DNA of 64,000 bases from Symbiobacteriaceae bacterium. Its GTDB lineage: Bacteria; Bacillota; Sulfobacillia; Symbiobacteriales; Symbiobacteriaceae. Numbering within the stretch: position 1 is the first letter of the stretch; each line of letters begins with the position of its first letter. Both the position numbers and the translations under genes were made by a program. Positions 23,165-30,973 of this stretch are shown in pieces. A model generated the notes under the pieces. The model saw nothing but the letters and a program-made list of their open reading frames with translations. It made no database searches and had not been told where the DNA came from. The DNA is taken from the NCBI GenBank assembly GCA_029239785.1, contig JARBUG010000003.1:1-64000 (forward strand), given 5' to 3'.

Positions 23165-23995
23165 ATGAAGAAACATAAGCAAACCTTCGTGCAGCGCTGG
23201 AACCTACAGCACCGCCTCCAGCACGGTGCGCTGGCGCTCTCCATGATCGGCCTGATCGTCTCCGGCCTGGCAATCAAGTATCACCAGGCGGGGTGGGCTC
23301 AGGGCTGGTTCAAAATGGTCGGGTTCCACAACAACCTGATCCTGCACAAGTGCTCAGCCTCGCTGCTCGTCTTCGTCTCGGTCTGGCACGTCGCTTACCT
23401 GCTGGTCTCCTGGATGAAGGAGCGCAGCCATCCGCTCTCCTGGGCGATGATGCCGAACCTGGACGACGTGAAGCACGCGGGCCAGCACATGGCCTACCTG
23501 CTGAACCTGCGCAAAGAGCCCCCCAATTATGGCCGGTACACCTACCTCGAAAAGTTCGAGTACCTCTCGATCATCTGGGGCATGGTGGTCATGGGCATGA
23601 CGGGCTTCTCGCTCTGGCTGCCCGAGACGATGGGCAACTTCTTCACTCGTGAAATCCTGGACATGTTCCGGATCATTCACGGCAACGAAGCGGTTGTCGC
23701 CTGCATCGCCCTGCTGTACGGCCACTTCTTCTCGGTTCACTTTAACCCGGCGGTCTTCCCGTCCAGCCCGGTCTGGTACAACGGCAAGATTCCGCTTGAG
23801 CACTTCATGGAAGAGCACCCGGCCGAGTATCAGCGCATGGTCGAAGCGGGCCAACTCGATGCGACGGCCATGGCCGGCGCCCAGCCCCACGGCCTCTCGC
23901 CCGCCCGTAAGGTGCTGGCCTTCGTGGAGTTGATCATCTACTCCGCAATCTTTTACTGGTTGCTGATATCCTACTTGCCAAAGGCTCTGGCGTAA
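23165..23995 (+). CDS. Cytochrome b subunit (cytochrome b561 / formate dehydrogenase gamma type)
   Basis: 276 residues with about five transmembrane helices. Histidines inside or at the ends of helices (for example RLQHGALALSMIGLIVSG, HKCSASLLVFVSVWHVAYLL and IIHGNEAVVACIALLYGHFF) fit two heme b groups. It should oxidise menaquinol in the membrane and pass electrons to the adjacent c-type cytochromes. GGGAGGGGG lies before ATG 23165, and the gene starts 3 bp after the pentaheme gene and ends 13 bp before the 20-heme gene, so the three are one operon. The direction of electron flow is inferred. Confidence 0.85.
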   Translation: MKKHKQTFVQRWNLQHRLQHGALALSMIGLIVSGLAIKYHQAGWAQGWFKMVGFHNNLILHKCSASLLVFVSVWHVAYLLVSWMKERSHPLSWAMMPNLDDVKHAGQHMAYLLNLRKEPPNYGRYTYLEKFEYLSIIWGMVVMGMTGFSLWLPETMGNFFTREILDMFRIIHGNEAVVACIALLYGHFFSVHFNPAVFPSSPVWYNGKIPLEHFMEEHPAEYQRMVEAGQLDATAMAGAQPHGLSPARKVLAFVELIIYSAIFYWLLISYLPKALA

Positions 23996-24008
23996 GGGGT
24001 GAGGCCAC

Positions 24009-25811
24009 GTGAAACGCTTTAAGATCAACTGGGCGATTCCAGGCCTCTTTGCGATGATTCTCATCATCGCAGCGGTCGCCTGGATGCAGACGCAGGCGGC
24101 CTTTACGCCGGATCCGGCGAAGTTGGCCAACCAGTGCTCCGCCTGCCATACCATGGATACCCACGTTGCCGAGTGGCAGGAGTCGTCCCACAAAAGTGTT
24201 GCCTGTACCGAGTGCCACGCCGATCCCGGCGTAATGGGCTGGGTCCAGATGCAGATCGGCCTGGTTCGGATGAACTTCCGCCACGACGAGGCCGATCTGT
24301 CGAAGATTGCTACCGAGGTGCCCAACGGGCGCTGCCTGGACTGCCACGCCCGGGAGATGCCCTGGGTGATGCAGGACCTGGAGCCCGCCGAACTGGACGC
24401 CAACGGCGAGCCGATCCGGCCGGCCAAGAATGAACTGAAATTCCTGTCGGCCACGGCGGGCCACGATGTTCACCTGACCATGGAGAACCCGCTGAGCTGC
24501 ACCGAGTGCCACACCAACGTCAGCCACGGCCCCGGGCCTGAGAAGGCCGAAGAGCATGTGGCGGATATGCACCAGGTCTGCCTCGACTGCCACGCCGAGA
24601 AGAAGGTCCAGGTTGAGGTGCGCAACACCATCTCCTGCTCCGCCTGCCACCTCGAGCTGGACAAGATCGCCCCGGCCGACCACCTGAACGGCAACTTCCG
24701 CACGGTGCACGGTGATTCTGCCAAGACCAACGGCGCCACCTGCACGCAGTGCCACCTGAACCCCGGCATCTCCAGCCAGGCCGCAGCGGCGCCCCATGGC
24801 ATGGTTCCGGCCATTCCGGCGGGCACGTTGAAGGTGACCGAGAAGCTTGATGACAGCTGCGCAGCCTGCCACGGCACCACCATGCCGCACCCGCAGGACT
24901 GGCTCCAGTCGCACGCCAAGGGCTACAACGACAAGCCGGAACTCTGCGCCTCCTGCCATGGCGACCGGCAGCAGGGCTTCGACATGACCGTGACTGGCAA
25001 CCCCCGCACGCTGTCGACCACCGACCCGACCTGCACGACCTGCCATGCGCAGCCCATGCCGCACCCCGCGGAATGGCTGAACGGCGGCCACCAGACCGCC
25101 GGTAAGAACGAGCCCAAGACCTGCGAGCAGTGCCACTCCCCGAGCAACCCGGCCAACCCGAACGCCGAGCATGCGACGGCCCAGTACTGCCAGGACTGCC
25201 ACCTGGGCAAGTTCGCTCACCCGAGCGGCTACGTGTTCAAGCATGACGACGTGATGGCCCAGTACGGTAACAACTACGCCGCTGCCGGATGCGTCCAGTG
25301 CCATAGCCAGGCCCCGGGCGGCGCCAACTCCTGCGCTTCCTGCCATACGGGCGGCATCACGGGCACGCAGTGGCATCCGAGTAAATTCGGTGCCAGCCAC
25401 TCGGCCACGATGGCCCAGTACAAGAACAACCCCACGGCGGCCGGCTGCACGGAGTGCCACACCACCTATCAGGGTGGCGAGAATTCCTGCGCCACCTGCC
25501 ACGGTGACAGCCTGACCGGCACCCAGTGGCACGCCAAGGACTACGTGGCGACCCACAAGAACACGCTGGCGCAGTACGGCAACAATCAGGTTGAAGCTGG
25601 CTGCACCGACTGCCACGGCGAGACCCCGGCCCAAAACGCCTGCGCCGAGTGCCACACCAACGGCCTGACCAACGGCAAGGCGACCACGTGGCATCCGAAG
25701 AACTGGTGGATTCTGCACGCTCAGTCCACCAAGCCGGCCGACAAGGAAAGCTGCAACAAGTGCCACAGCTATGTTGAGCCTTCTTGCGCCGAGTGCCACA
25801 ACAAATTCTAA
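24009..25811 (+). CDS. 20-heme cytochrome c with NapC/NirT-like N-terminus
   Basis: 600 residues. An N-terminal anchor (PGLFAMILIIAAVAWM) is followed by 20 CXXCH motifs, a heme every 30 residues on average. The first ~120 residues resemble NapC/NirT-type quinol-linked cytochromes. The C-terminal part contains a tandem repeat of about 52 residues starting at His412, His464 and His516, with a truncated fourth unit from His570. Each unit has AQY-x-NN, two CXXCH sites about 10 residues apart, and WHP or WHA. Such arrays can act as heme wires. In this operon the protein should accept electrons from the cytochrome b/pentaheme pair and carry them through the cell wall. GTG 24009 follows a GGGGTGAGG stretch. 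Confidence 0.88.
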   Translation: MKRFKINWAIPGLFAMILIIAAVAWMQTQAAFTPDPAKLANQCSACHTMDTHVAEWQESSHKSVACTECHADPGVMGWVQMQIGLVRMNFRHDEADLSKIATEVPNGRCLDCHAREMPWVMQDLEPAELDANGEPIRPAKNELKFLSATAGHDVHLTMENPLSCTECHTNVSHGPGPEKAEEHVADMHQVCLDCHAEKKVQVEVRNTISCSACHLELDKIAPADHLNGNFRTVHGDSAKTNGATCTQCHLNPGISSQAAAAPHGMVPAIPAGTLKVTEKLDDSCAACHGTTMPHPQDWLQSHAKGYNDKPELCASCHGDRQQGFDMTVTGNPRTLSTTDPTCTTCHAQPMPHPAEWLNGGHQTAGKNEPKTCEQCHSPSNPANPNAEHATAQYCQDCHLGKFAHPSGYVFKHDDVMAQYGNNYAAAGCVQCHSQAPGGANSCASCHTGGITGTQWHPSKFGASHSATMAQYKNNPTAAGCTECHTTYQGGENSCATCHGDSLTGTQWHAKDYVATHKNTLAQYGNNQVEAGCTDCHGETPAQNACAECHTNGLTNGKATTWHPKNWWILHAQSTKPADKESCNKCHSYVEPSCAECHNKF

Positions 25812-25825
25812 CCGTCCACATGCGA

Positions 25826-25857
25826 AACCGGGGCGTCCGCAAGGCGCCCCGGTTCTT
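25826..25857 (+). terminator. Terminator of the cytochrome operon
   Basis: A 10-bp stem AACCGGGGCG / CGCCCCGGTT lies 14 bp after the stop of the 20-heme gene and is followed by CTTTGC. It sits between that gene and the convergent gerQ. Confidence 0.75.
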
Positions 25858-25869
25858 TGCTTGCAACGC

Positions 25870-26310
25870 TTACGGCTGCTGGTAAAAACCAGGTTGATAC
25901 TGGAGTTCCTCATCAAATGTGATGTAGTCGATATTGACCATGAAAATGATGTACCGCTTGCCGGTCTGGGGGTCGCTGAGGACCACGTGGTCCCGGGCGG
26001 CGTTTTCGACGCGGCCCGTGAAGACCCTGGCAGCCCACTCCGGGTTGTTCTCATTGGTGGTGTAGACAGTGGCAGTCTTGCCCCGGTTCATGCGGAGGAT
26101 GTTCTCCACGTAGGTCTGCTCTTCCTGACGGCCCGCCAGGGGCACAGCGCCCATCAGGTACATGTTCTGCGGTGGCATCATCTGGGGCTGGGGCATCACG
26201 GTCTGACCAGACTGGAGGGGGGGCATCATCTGTCCGCCGGCCTGCGGGCGCCATTGCGGGGCGGCCTGCGGCATCATCTGGCCCTGCTGCTGATTGGGCG
26301 TTCCGAACAC
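25870..26310 (-). CDS. gerQ: Spore coat protein GerQ
   Basis: 146 residues. A Gln-, Met- and Pro-rich N-terminal half precedes a conserved domain with YVENILRMNRGKTATVY, ARDHVVLSDPQTGKRY and MVNIDYITFDEE, typical of GerQ (YwdL). GerQ is cross-linked into the spore coat by transglutaminase and is needed to place the cortex hydrolase CwlJ; the cwlJ gene is directly upstream, as in many Bacillus-like genomes. The GTG start at 26310 is chosen because GGAGGAG lies 8 bases upstream; an ATG at 26334 lacks a ribosome binding site and lies inside cwlJ. Confidence 0.9.
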   Translation of the reverse strand: MFGTPNQQQGQMMPQAAPQWRPQAGGQMMPPLQSGQTVMPQPQMMPPQNMYLMGAVPLAGRQEEQTYVENILRMNRGKTATVYTTNENNPEWAARVFTGRVENAARDHVVLSDPQTGKRYIIFMVNIDYITFDEELQYQPGFYQQP

Positions 26311-26326
26311 GGTGGAATCTCCTCCA

Positions 26327-26776
26327 TTAGCCAAAGACTAGGGGGCAGACCTGGGCATCAGCCAGGTAGAAACAGTGGGCCTGAAACTGGCCGGCCAGAG
26401 GCCGCCCCCACCAGGTCTGCGGGCAGGGGCCGTCGGGCTTGAAAAACCAGAGGGCGTGGGTGGCGGGGTGGGTCCGCTCTCCCTTGGCGGCACGGCGGGC
26501 CAGCCGCACCTCCTTCTCGCGGGCGCCCTGCCAGAAGTAGGGCTTGCAGACCGCCTCGAACCCGGTGCGGCACTCGTTGGAAAGGTCCCGGTTGATGATG
26601 TCCTGGACCGAACGCAGGTTCTCGAACTCACCGCAGTTGGCAAGGACACGGTTGACGATGACATTGCCGACCATGAGCATCCCAAGGTCGCCTTCACTCT
26701 CGGCCTCCGCCCGCATGAGCCGAGCAAGCGTCTCCATTTCTTCTCTTGGCGTTTTTATGCGGCTCACAGTTCGCAC
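26327..26776 (-). CDS. cwlJ: Spore cortex-lytic cell wall hydrolase CwlJ
   Basis: 149 residues, a Hydrolase_2 (SleB/CwlJ) domain throughout. Family signatures are LARLMRAEAESEGDLGMLMVG, VIVNRVLANC, and THPATHALWFFKP. CwlJ is made in the mother cell, sits at the spore coat/cortex boundary and degrades spore cortex peptidoglycan on germination. It has no signal peptide, as expected. It is followed 16 bp later by gerQ, whose product it needs. The start is uncertain between GTG 26776 and an internal ATG at codon 14; the longer form retains the usual N-terminal length. Confidence 0.88.
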   Translation of the reverse strand: MRTVSRIKTPREEMETLARLMRAEAESEGDLGMLMVGNVIVNRVLANCGEFENLRSVQDIINRDLSNECRTGFEAVCKPYFWQGAREKEVRLARRAAKGERTHPATHALWFFKPDGPCPQTWWGRPLAGQFQAHCFYLADAQVCPLVFG

Positions 26777-26854
26777 TCCTGCCCTCAGAGGTTACGGATT
26801 TACCTTATGACAACCAGTGCACAGGGGTGCCTGGGCAGGTGTCTGACAAACGGA

Positions 26855-26892
26855 GACCCCCGGAATCGCCAGTTACGGCGCCCCCGGGGGTC
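26855..26892 (-). terminator. Hairpin downstream of lgt
   Basis: GACCCCCGG / CCGGGGGTC with an inner CGCC/GGCG pairing lies 13 bp after the lgt stop on the minus strand. There is no strong T-run, so it may be only a transcript-end stabiliser. Confidence 0.5.
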
Positions 26893-26904
26893 TTCCAATG
26901 CGAT

Positions 26905-27720
26905 TTACGCCTTCAGTTCAAGCTGGCTCTCGTGCTTGCCCCGCCGCAGGTGGTAGACCAGGAAGAAGAGGCCGGCGGCAATCTGGGCCAGAGCCATGAT
27001 CTGCGCCATCGGCATGCCGGCTACGATGGTCGCATCCTGTCGGATCGACTCGATGATGTAACGCCCGACATTATAGCCGATCAGGTAGAAGCTGAAGACC
27101 ACACCGATGGCCGGCTTTCGCTTCTGCACCAGGAAAAGCAGGCCGAAAATCAGGAAGTTCCAGACGCTCTCGTACAGGAACGTGGGCTGCATGACCGTGC
27201 CTTCAATCGTCATGCCGTCCCGCAGCCAGCCCGGCATGGCGTTAATCAGCCACTCTGGCGCCGCACTGCCGTAGGCCTCCTGGTTGAAGAAGTTTCCCCA
27301 GCGCCCCACGCCCTGAGCCAAAATGAGCCCCGGCCCGATGGCGTCGGCCCACCGCCAGAACGACTGCTTCTTTCGCCATAGGTAGATGCCGCCGATCAGC
27401 AGGGCGCCGAGAACGCCGCCGTGAATGGCCAGACCACCTTCCCAGGTGGCAAGGATCTTGAGCGGGTTGGCCATGTAGTAGTCGATATTGGCCCACTGCA
27501 GCACGAAGACCTCGTACAGGCGGGCGCCCAGAATGCCACTGACGACGCACACCACCGAAATATCAGGTACGAGCTCCTGGTCCAGCGAGCGCATTTTGGC
27601 ACACACGGTGGTCATCCAATACGCCGAGAGGATGGCCAGCACGAAGACCATGCCGTACCAGTGTACGGTGATGGGACCTAGCTTAAATGCAACGGGGTCG
27701 ATAAACGCAAGTAGTGACAT
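26905..27720 (-). CDS. lgt: Prolipoprotein diacylglyceryl transferase
   Basis: 271 residues with seven hydrophobic segments. The Lgt signature GVGRWGNFFNQEAYG is present, as are HWYGMVF near the N-terminus and GGLAIHGGVLGA. The enzyme moves diacylglycerol from phosphatidylglycerol to the lipobox cysteine of prolipoproteins, on the outer face of the membrane; the window contains at least two lipoproteins for it to act on. The start at 27720 has AAGGAGG 7 bases upstream; the frame is open 21 codons further without support. It is divergent from the molybdoenzyme operon. Confidence 0.93.
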   Translation of the reverse strand: MSLLAFIDPVAFKLGPITVHWYGMVFVLAILSAYWMTTVCAKMRSLDQELVPDISVVCVVSGILGARLYEVFVLQWANIDYYMANPLKILATWEGGLAIHGGVLGALLIGGIYLWRKKQSFWRWADAIGPGLILAQGVGRWGNFFNQEAYGSAAPEWLINAMPGWLRDGMTIEGTVMQPTFLYESVWNFLIFGLLFLVQKRKPAIGVVFSFYLIGYNVGRYIIESIRQDATIVAGMPMAQIMALAQIAAGLFFLVYHLRRGKHESQLELKA

Positions 27721-27817
27721 GTACAGCCTCCTTAGAAGAAGCAGCTTGGCAATCTTCTTTCCCATTATCGCTTTCTTACACACGAAAGGCTAGCCCGTAT
27801 CGTCAAGCCTGCCCGTC

Positions 27818-27833
27818 TGTGACGAACGTCACC
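27818..27833 (+). promoter_or_regulatory. CRP/FNR-type operator, site 1
   Basis: TGTGACGAACGTCACC fits the TGTGA-N6-TCACA dyad of CRP/FNR-family regulators in 9 of 10 defined positions. It lies about 150 bp upstream of the NapA-like gene and about 100 bp upstream of lgt, so either gene could be the target. Confidence 0.55.
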
Positions 27834-27903
27834 GAACTTCATCCGGTCAGAACCTGAACTTTGCTTTGGTCTTTTCTTGCCCGGGCGTCGGATATCCGTT
27901 TTG

Positions 27904-27938
27904 TGTGATCTCCGTTACACTTCGAGTTATGATATGAT
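27904..27938 (+). promoter_or_regulatory. CRP/FNR-type site 2 and -10 elements of the NapA-like operon
   Basis: TGTGATCTCCGTTACA (27904-27919) is a second TGTGA-N6-T(C/T)ACA dyad. It is followed by two overlapping TATGAT hexamers (27928-27933 and 27933-27938) with no well-placed -35 hexamer, as expected for an activator-dependent promoter. The start codon is at 27971. Confidence 0.5.
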
Positions 27939-27970
27939 ACCACGAAAATGTGAGCAAGGAGTGAAGGGAG

Positions 27971-30181
27971 ATGTCTGCAGGCATGGACCGTCGGTCTTTT
28001 TTGAAGCTGTCGCTGGCAGCGACGGCGACCGTGGGGATGGCCGGTGAAGTCTTCGCCACTACGAGCGGCCAGAGCTACGTGAGCGGCGGCCCGGCGCCGG
28101 CGCACGTTGAACCCGAGCAGTGGGTCTACTCTACCTGCGGGTTCTGCGGCACCGGCTGCGGCATTGAGATTGGCGTCAAGGAGGGCAAGCCCGTCGCCGT
28201 ACGGGGCACCAAGGGCTACCCCGTTAACGACGGCCTGCTGTGTGCCAAGGGCATCTATCAGTGGCAGTCGATTCTCGCCTCCGACCGGGGCCGGCACCCG
28301 CTCGTTCGCAAGGACGGCAAAATGGTCCAGGCCACCTGGGACGAAGCGCTGAACACCATGACCGGCAAGTTCAAGGATCTGATCGCCAAGTACGGCCCCG
28401 ACTCCATCGCCTGCTACAACACGGGGCAGCTCGCCATGGAGGAGTTCTACGTTCTCGGCAAGCTGATGCGTGCGGGTATCGGCACGGCTAACCTGGACGG
28501 CAACACCCGCATGTGCATGGCGTCGGCCGTTGTGGGCCACAACCGCTCCTTCGGCACCGACGGCCCTGTAGGCGCCTATGCCGACATCGAAGAAGCCGAT
28601 GTGATTATGATCTCCGGCTCCAATATGGCCGAGTGCCACCCGATTCTCTTCGGCCGGGTGGTCAAGGCCCGGGCAGCCAAGGGTACGAAGGTGATCTGCA
28701 TCGACCCGCGCATGACGCAGGTCTCCCGCATCGCCGACATTTACCTGCCCATCAAGCCCGGCAGCGACGTGGTGCTGCTGAACGCCATGGCGCACGTGGT
28801 GATCGCTCAGGGGTTGGTCGACCGGACCTATGTTGATGCGCACACCAGCGGCTACGATGCCTTGGTGAAGCATCTGGAAAAATATACGCCTGAATACGCT
28901 GCCGACATTTGCGGCGTGCCCGCCGCCACCATTGTTGAGGCGGCGCTCATGTACGCCAAGGCCGAAAGGTCGCTGTCCATGTGGGTCATGGGCATCAACC
29001 AGTCCATTAACGGCACGCAGGCCAACAACGCCTTCCACAACCTGAACCTGCTCCAGGGGAAGATCGGTAAGCCGGGTTGCGGCTCCTTCTCCATTACCGG
29101 TCAGCCCGCCGCCATGGCCGCCCGTGAAGTGGGCGGATCTTCCACCTACCCGGGCTATCGGGCCATCGCCAACGCACAGCATCGGGAGCAGGTGGCTGCA
29201 CTGTGGGGTGTTGACCCCAAGAAGCTGCCCGACAAGAGCCCGGCCATCACGGAAATCCTCGACGCCGCCATCGAAGGGAAGATCAAGGCGCTCTGGGTCA
29301 TCTGCACCAACCCGCTCATGTCGCTGCCCGACCAGAACCGGGTGCGCAAGGCCCTGGAGAAGCTGGAGCTGCTGGTGGTGCAGGACGCCTACGAAACCGC
29401 CGATACGGCGCAGATGGCGCACATTTACCTGCCCGCCACCATGTGGGCGGAGAAGAGCGGCATTATGGTCAACTCCGAGCGGCGCATGAACCTGCTCAAG
29501 CCGGCGGTCAAGCCGCCCGGTGAAACCCGCTCCGACTTCGACATCATCGTTGATGTGGCCCGCCGCATGGGCTATGGCGAACTCTTCCCCTTCAAGAACA
29601 CCGCCGAGGCGTTCGAAGAGATCAAAAAGATGACCAAGGGACGCCCCAACGACTACACCGGCGTAACTTACGAGCGGATCGAAGCCAACAAGGGCCTCCA
29701 GTGGCCGGTCAAGGATGCTGCGTCCACCGGTACGCCCCGCCTTTACACCGACGGCCAGTTCAACACGCCCGACAAGAAGGCCGTACTCTGGGCGATGGAC
29801 CCCGTGCCCCTGCCCGAGGTGCCCAGCGAAAAGCACCCGTTCATGCTGAACACTGGCCGGGTGCAGGAGCACTACCACACCGGCACCAAGACCCGCAAGG
29901 TGCCGCAGCTCAACAAACTCGTGCCCACCGCCTACGTGGAGCTGAATCCCCGCGACGCCGAGCGCCTGGGCATTGAATACGGCGACCAGGTCCGGCTGAC
30001 CAACGACCGCGGCAGCATTACAGTCAAGGCCGTCATTACGGCGATGATCGCCCCGGGCTCCTGCTTCGTGCCCATGCATTTCAGCGAAGGCCCCGTCAAC
30101 GCTTTGACCGTGTGGGCCGTTGATAAGTTCTCCAAGGAGCCGAACTTCAAACAGCAGGCTGTGCAGATTAGCAAGGCCTAG
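27971..30181 (+). CDS. NapA-type molybdopterin oxidoreductase, probable nitrate reductase catalytic subunit
   Basis: 736 residues. A Tat signal (DRRSFLKLSLAATATVGMAG) is followed by a [4Fe-4S] site, STCGFCGTGCGIE with a fourth cysteine in GLLCAKG. The molybdenum-ligand region RMCMASAV and GSNMAECHPILF match periplasmic nitrate reductase (NapA) and differ from formate dehydrogenases, which have a Cys/Sec-His pair there. TGRVQEHYHTGTKTRKVP near the C-terminus is the usual MGD-binding segment. It should reduce nitrate, or possibly another oxyanion, outside the membrane. Unlike classical Nap, it is followed by DmsB- and DmsC-like partners rather than NapB/NapC. AAGGGAG precedes ATG 27971; the stop codon is supplied by a 72-bp repeat. 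Confidence 0.85.
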   Translation: MSAGMDRRSFLKLSLAATATVGMAGEVFATTSGQSYVSGGPAPAHVEPEQWVYSTCGFCGTGCGIEIGVKEGKPVAVRGTKGYPVNDGLLCAKGIYQWQSILASDRGRHPLVRKDGKMVQATWDEALNTMTGKFKDLIAKYGPDSIACYNTGQLAMEEFYVLGKLMRAGIGTANLDGNTRMCMASAVVGHNRSFGTDGPVGAYADIEEADVIMISGSNMAECHPILFGRVVKARAAKGTKVICIDPRMTQVSRIADIYLPIKPGSDVVLLNAMAHVVIAQGLVDRTYVDAHTSGYDALVKHLEKYTPEYAADICGVPAATIVEAALMYAKAERSLSMWVMGINQSINGTQANNAFHNLNLLQGKIGKPGCGSFSITGQPAAMAAREVGGSSTYPGYRAIANAQHREQVAALWGVDPKKLPDKSPAITEILDAAIEGKIKALWVICTNPLMSLPDQNRVRKALEKLELLVVQDAYETADTAQMAHIYLPATMWAEKSGIMVNSERRMNLLKPAVKPPGETRSDFDIIVDVARRMGYGELFPFKNTAEAFEEIKKMTKGRPNDYTGVTYERIEANKGLQWPVKDAASTGTPRLYTDGQFNTPDKKAVLWAMDPVPLPEVPSEKHPFMLNTGRVQEHYHTGTKTRKVPQLNKLVPTAYVELNPRDAERLGIEYGDQVRLTNDRGSITVKAVITAMIAPGSCFVPMHFSEGPVNALTVWAVDKFSKEPNFKQQAVQISKA

Positions 30182-30250
30182 ACCCTCTCGGCATGGGCCG
30201 GTAGAGATAGGGCCCACGCCTGACGGGTTACGGCACCCATTGAGGGTGCC
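30179..30250. repeat. 72-bp structured repeat, copy 1
   Basis: Begins TAGACCCTC and ends GAGGGTGCC. Hairpin A pairs GGCATGGGCC (30190-30199) with GGCCCACGCC (30211-30220); hairpin B pairs GGCACCC (30232-30238) with GGGTGCC (30244-30250). The 5' ACCCTC can instead pair with the 3' GAGGGT. It directly abuts copy 2, and its first TAG is the stop codon of the NapA-like gene. Confidence 0.8.
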
Positions 30251-30322
30251 TAGACCCTCTCGGCATGGGCCGGTCGAGATAAGGCCCACGCCCGACGGGT
30301 TCCAACACCCATTGAGGGTGCC
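30251..30322. repeat. 72-bp structured repeat, copy 2
   Basis: Exact tandem neighbour of copy 1 with the same length and 66 of 72 bases identical. Hairpin A is intact. The base of hairpin B is shortened to CACCC/GGGTG. It ends 22 bp before the start of the iron-sulfur subunit gene. Confidence 0.8.
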
Positions 30323-30344
30323 TAGAAAAGGCAGGGGGATGACG

Positions 30345-30971
30345 ATGAGCGAGCAAAAGGGCTTCCATGCCGATATGGAAAAGTGCATTGGCTGCAAGTG
30401 CTGCGAGGCAGCCTGCCAGGACTTCTACCGCATGCCGCCGGAAATTCGCTGGCGCAAGGTGCGTTCGTTTGAAATGGGTGAGTTCCCCACGGCGCTCCGG
30501 GTCCACCTGTCGCTGGCCTGCAACCACTGCGAGGACCCGGCCTGCATGAAGGGCTGCCCCGTGGAGGCCTACACCAAGCGGGGCAAGGACGGCCTGGTGA
30601 TTCATGATCCCACGGCCTGCATTGGCTGCCAGTACTGCACCTGGACCTGCCCCTACGGCGTGCCCCAGTTTGACCCCGTCCAGGGCGTGGTCTCCAAGTG
30701 CAACGGTTGCTACCAGCGGGTGGATGAGGGGCTGATGCCCCGGTGCGTCGAGTCCTGCCTGACGGGCGCCCTCTCCTTCGGGAACGTCGACCTGCATGCC
30801 GCCGAGCAGCGGCAGGTGGTGACCGAGGCCCCGGGCTTCCCTGACCCGAGCATTACCCGGCCCAGCACCCGCTTCGCCTGGCCGCTCAAGGGCCCGCAGC
30901 CCGACCACCAGGTGAGCATCGCCCCGCCGGCAGCGGACCCGCACGCCCCTGCGCAGAAGGAGGGGAAGTAA
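30345..30971 (+). CDS. DmsB/NrfC-like four-cluster ferredoxin subunit
   Basis: 208 residues with four cysteine groups typical of the electron-transfer subunit of molybdopterin oxidoreductases: CIGCKCCEAAC, CNHCEDPACMKGCP, CIGCQYCTWTCP, and CNGC with a later CVESC. It should carry four [4Fe-4S] clusters and link the NapA-like subunit to the membrane anchor. No Tat signal is present, so it would be exported as a complex with the catalytic subunit. The start at 30345 is chosen because GGGGG lies 6 bases upstream; an ATG two codons earlier overlaps it. The C-terminal 30 residues are Pro-rich. Confidence 0.88.
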   Translation: MSEQKGFHADMEKCIGCKCCEAACQDFYRMPPEIRWRKVRSFEMGEFPTALRVHLSLACNHCEDPACMKGCPVEAYTKRGKDGLVIHDPTACIGCQYCTWTCPYGVPQFDPVQGVVSKCNGCYQRVDEGLMPRCVESCLTGALSFGNVDLHAAEQRQVVTEAPGFPDPSITRPSTRFAWPLKGPQPDHQVSIAPPAADPHAPAQKEGK

Positions 30972-30973
30972 CC

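Noticed and set aside
23934-26054. Long minus-strand open frame (706 codons) opposite the 20-heme gene
   Set aside because: A mirror of the Cys-His-rich sense gene, composition is Val/Gly/Ala-rich, no motifs.
27971-30181. Calling the molybdoenzyme a formate dehydrogenase
   Set aside because: The YHTGT-x-TRK segment is shared with formate dehydrogenases, but the Mo-ligand region is CMASAV and GSNMAECHPI, as in NapA, not the Cys/Sec-His pair of formate dehydrogenase.
27839-30397. Long minus-strand open frame (852 codons) opposite the NapA-like gene
   Set aside because: It runs through the two 72-bp repeats and the catalytic gene on the other strand, which has strong family motifs. No ribosome binding site.
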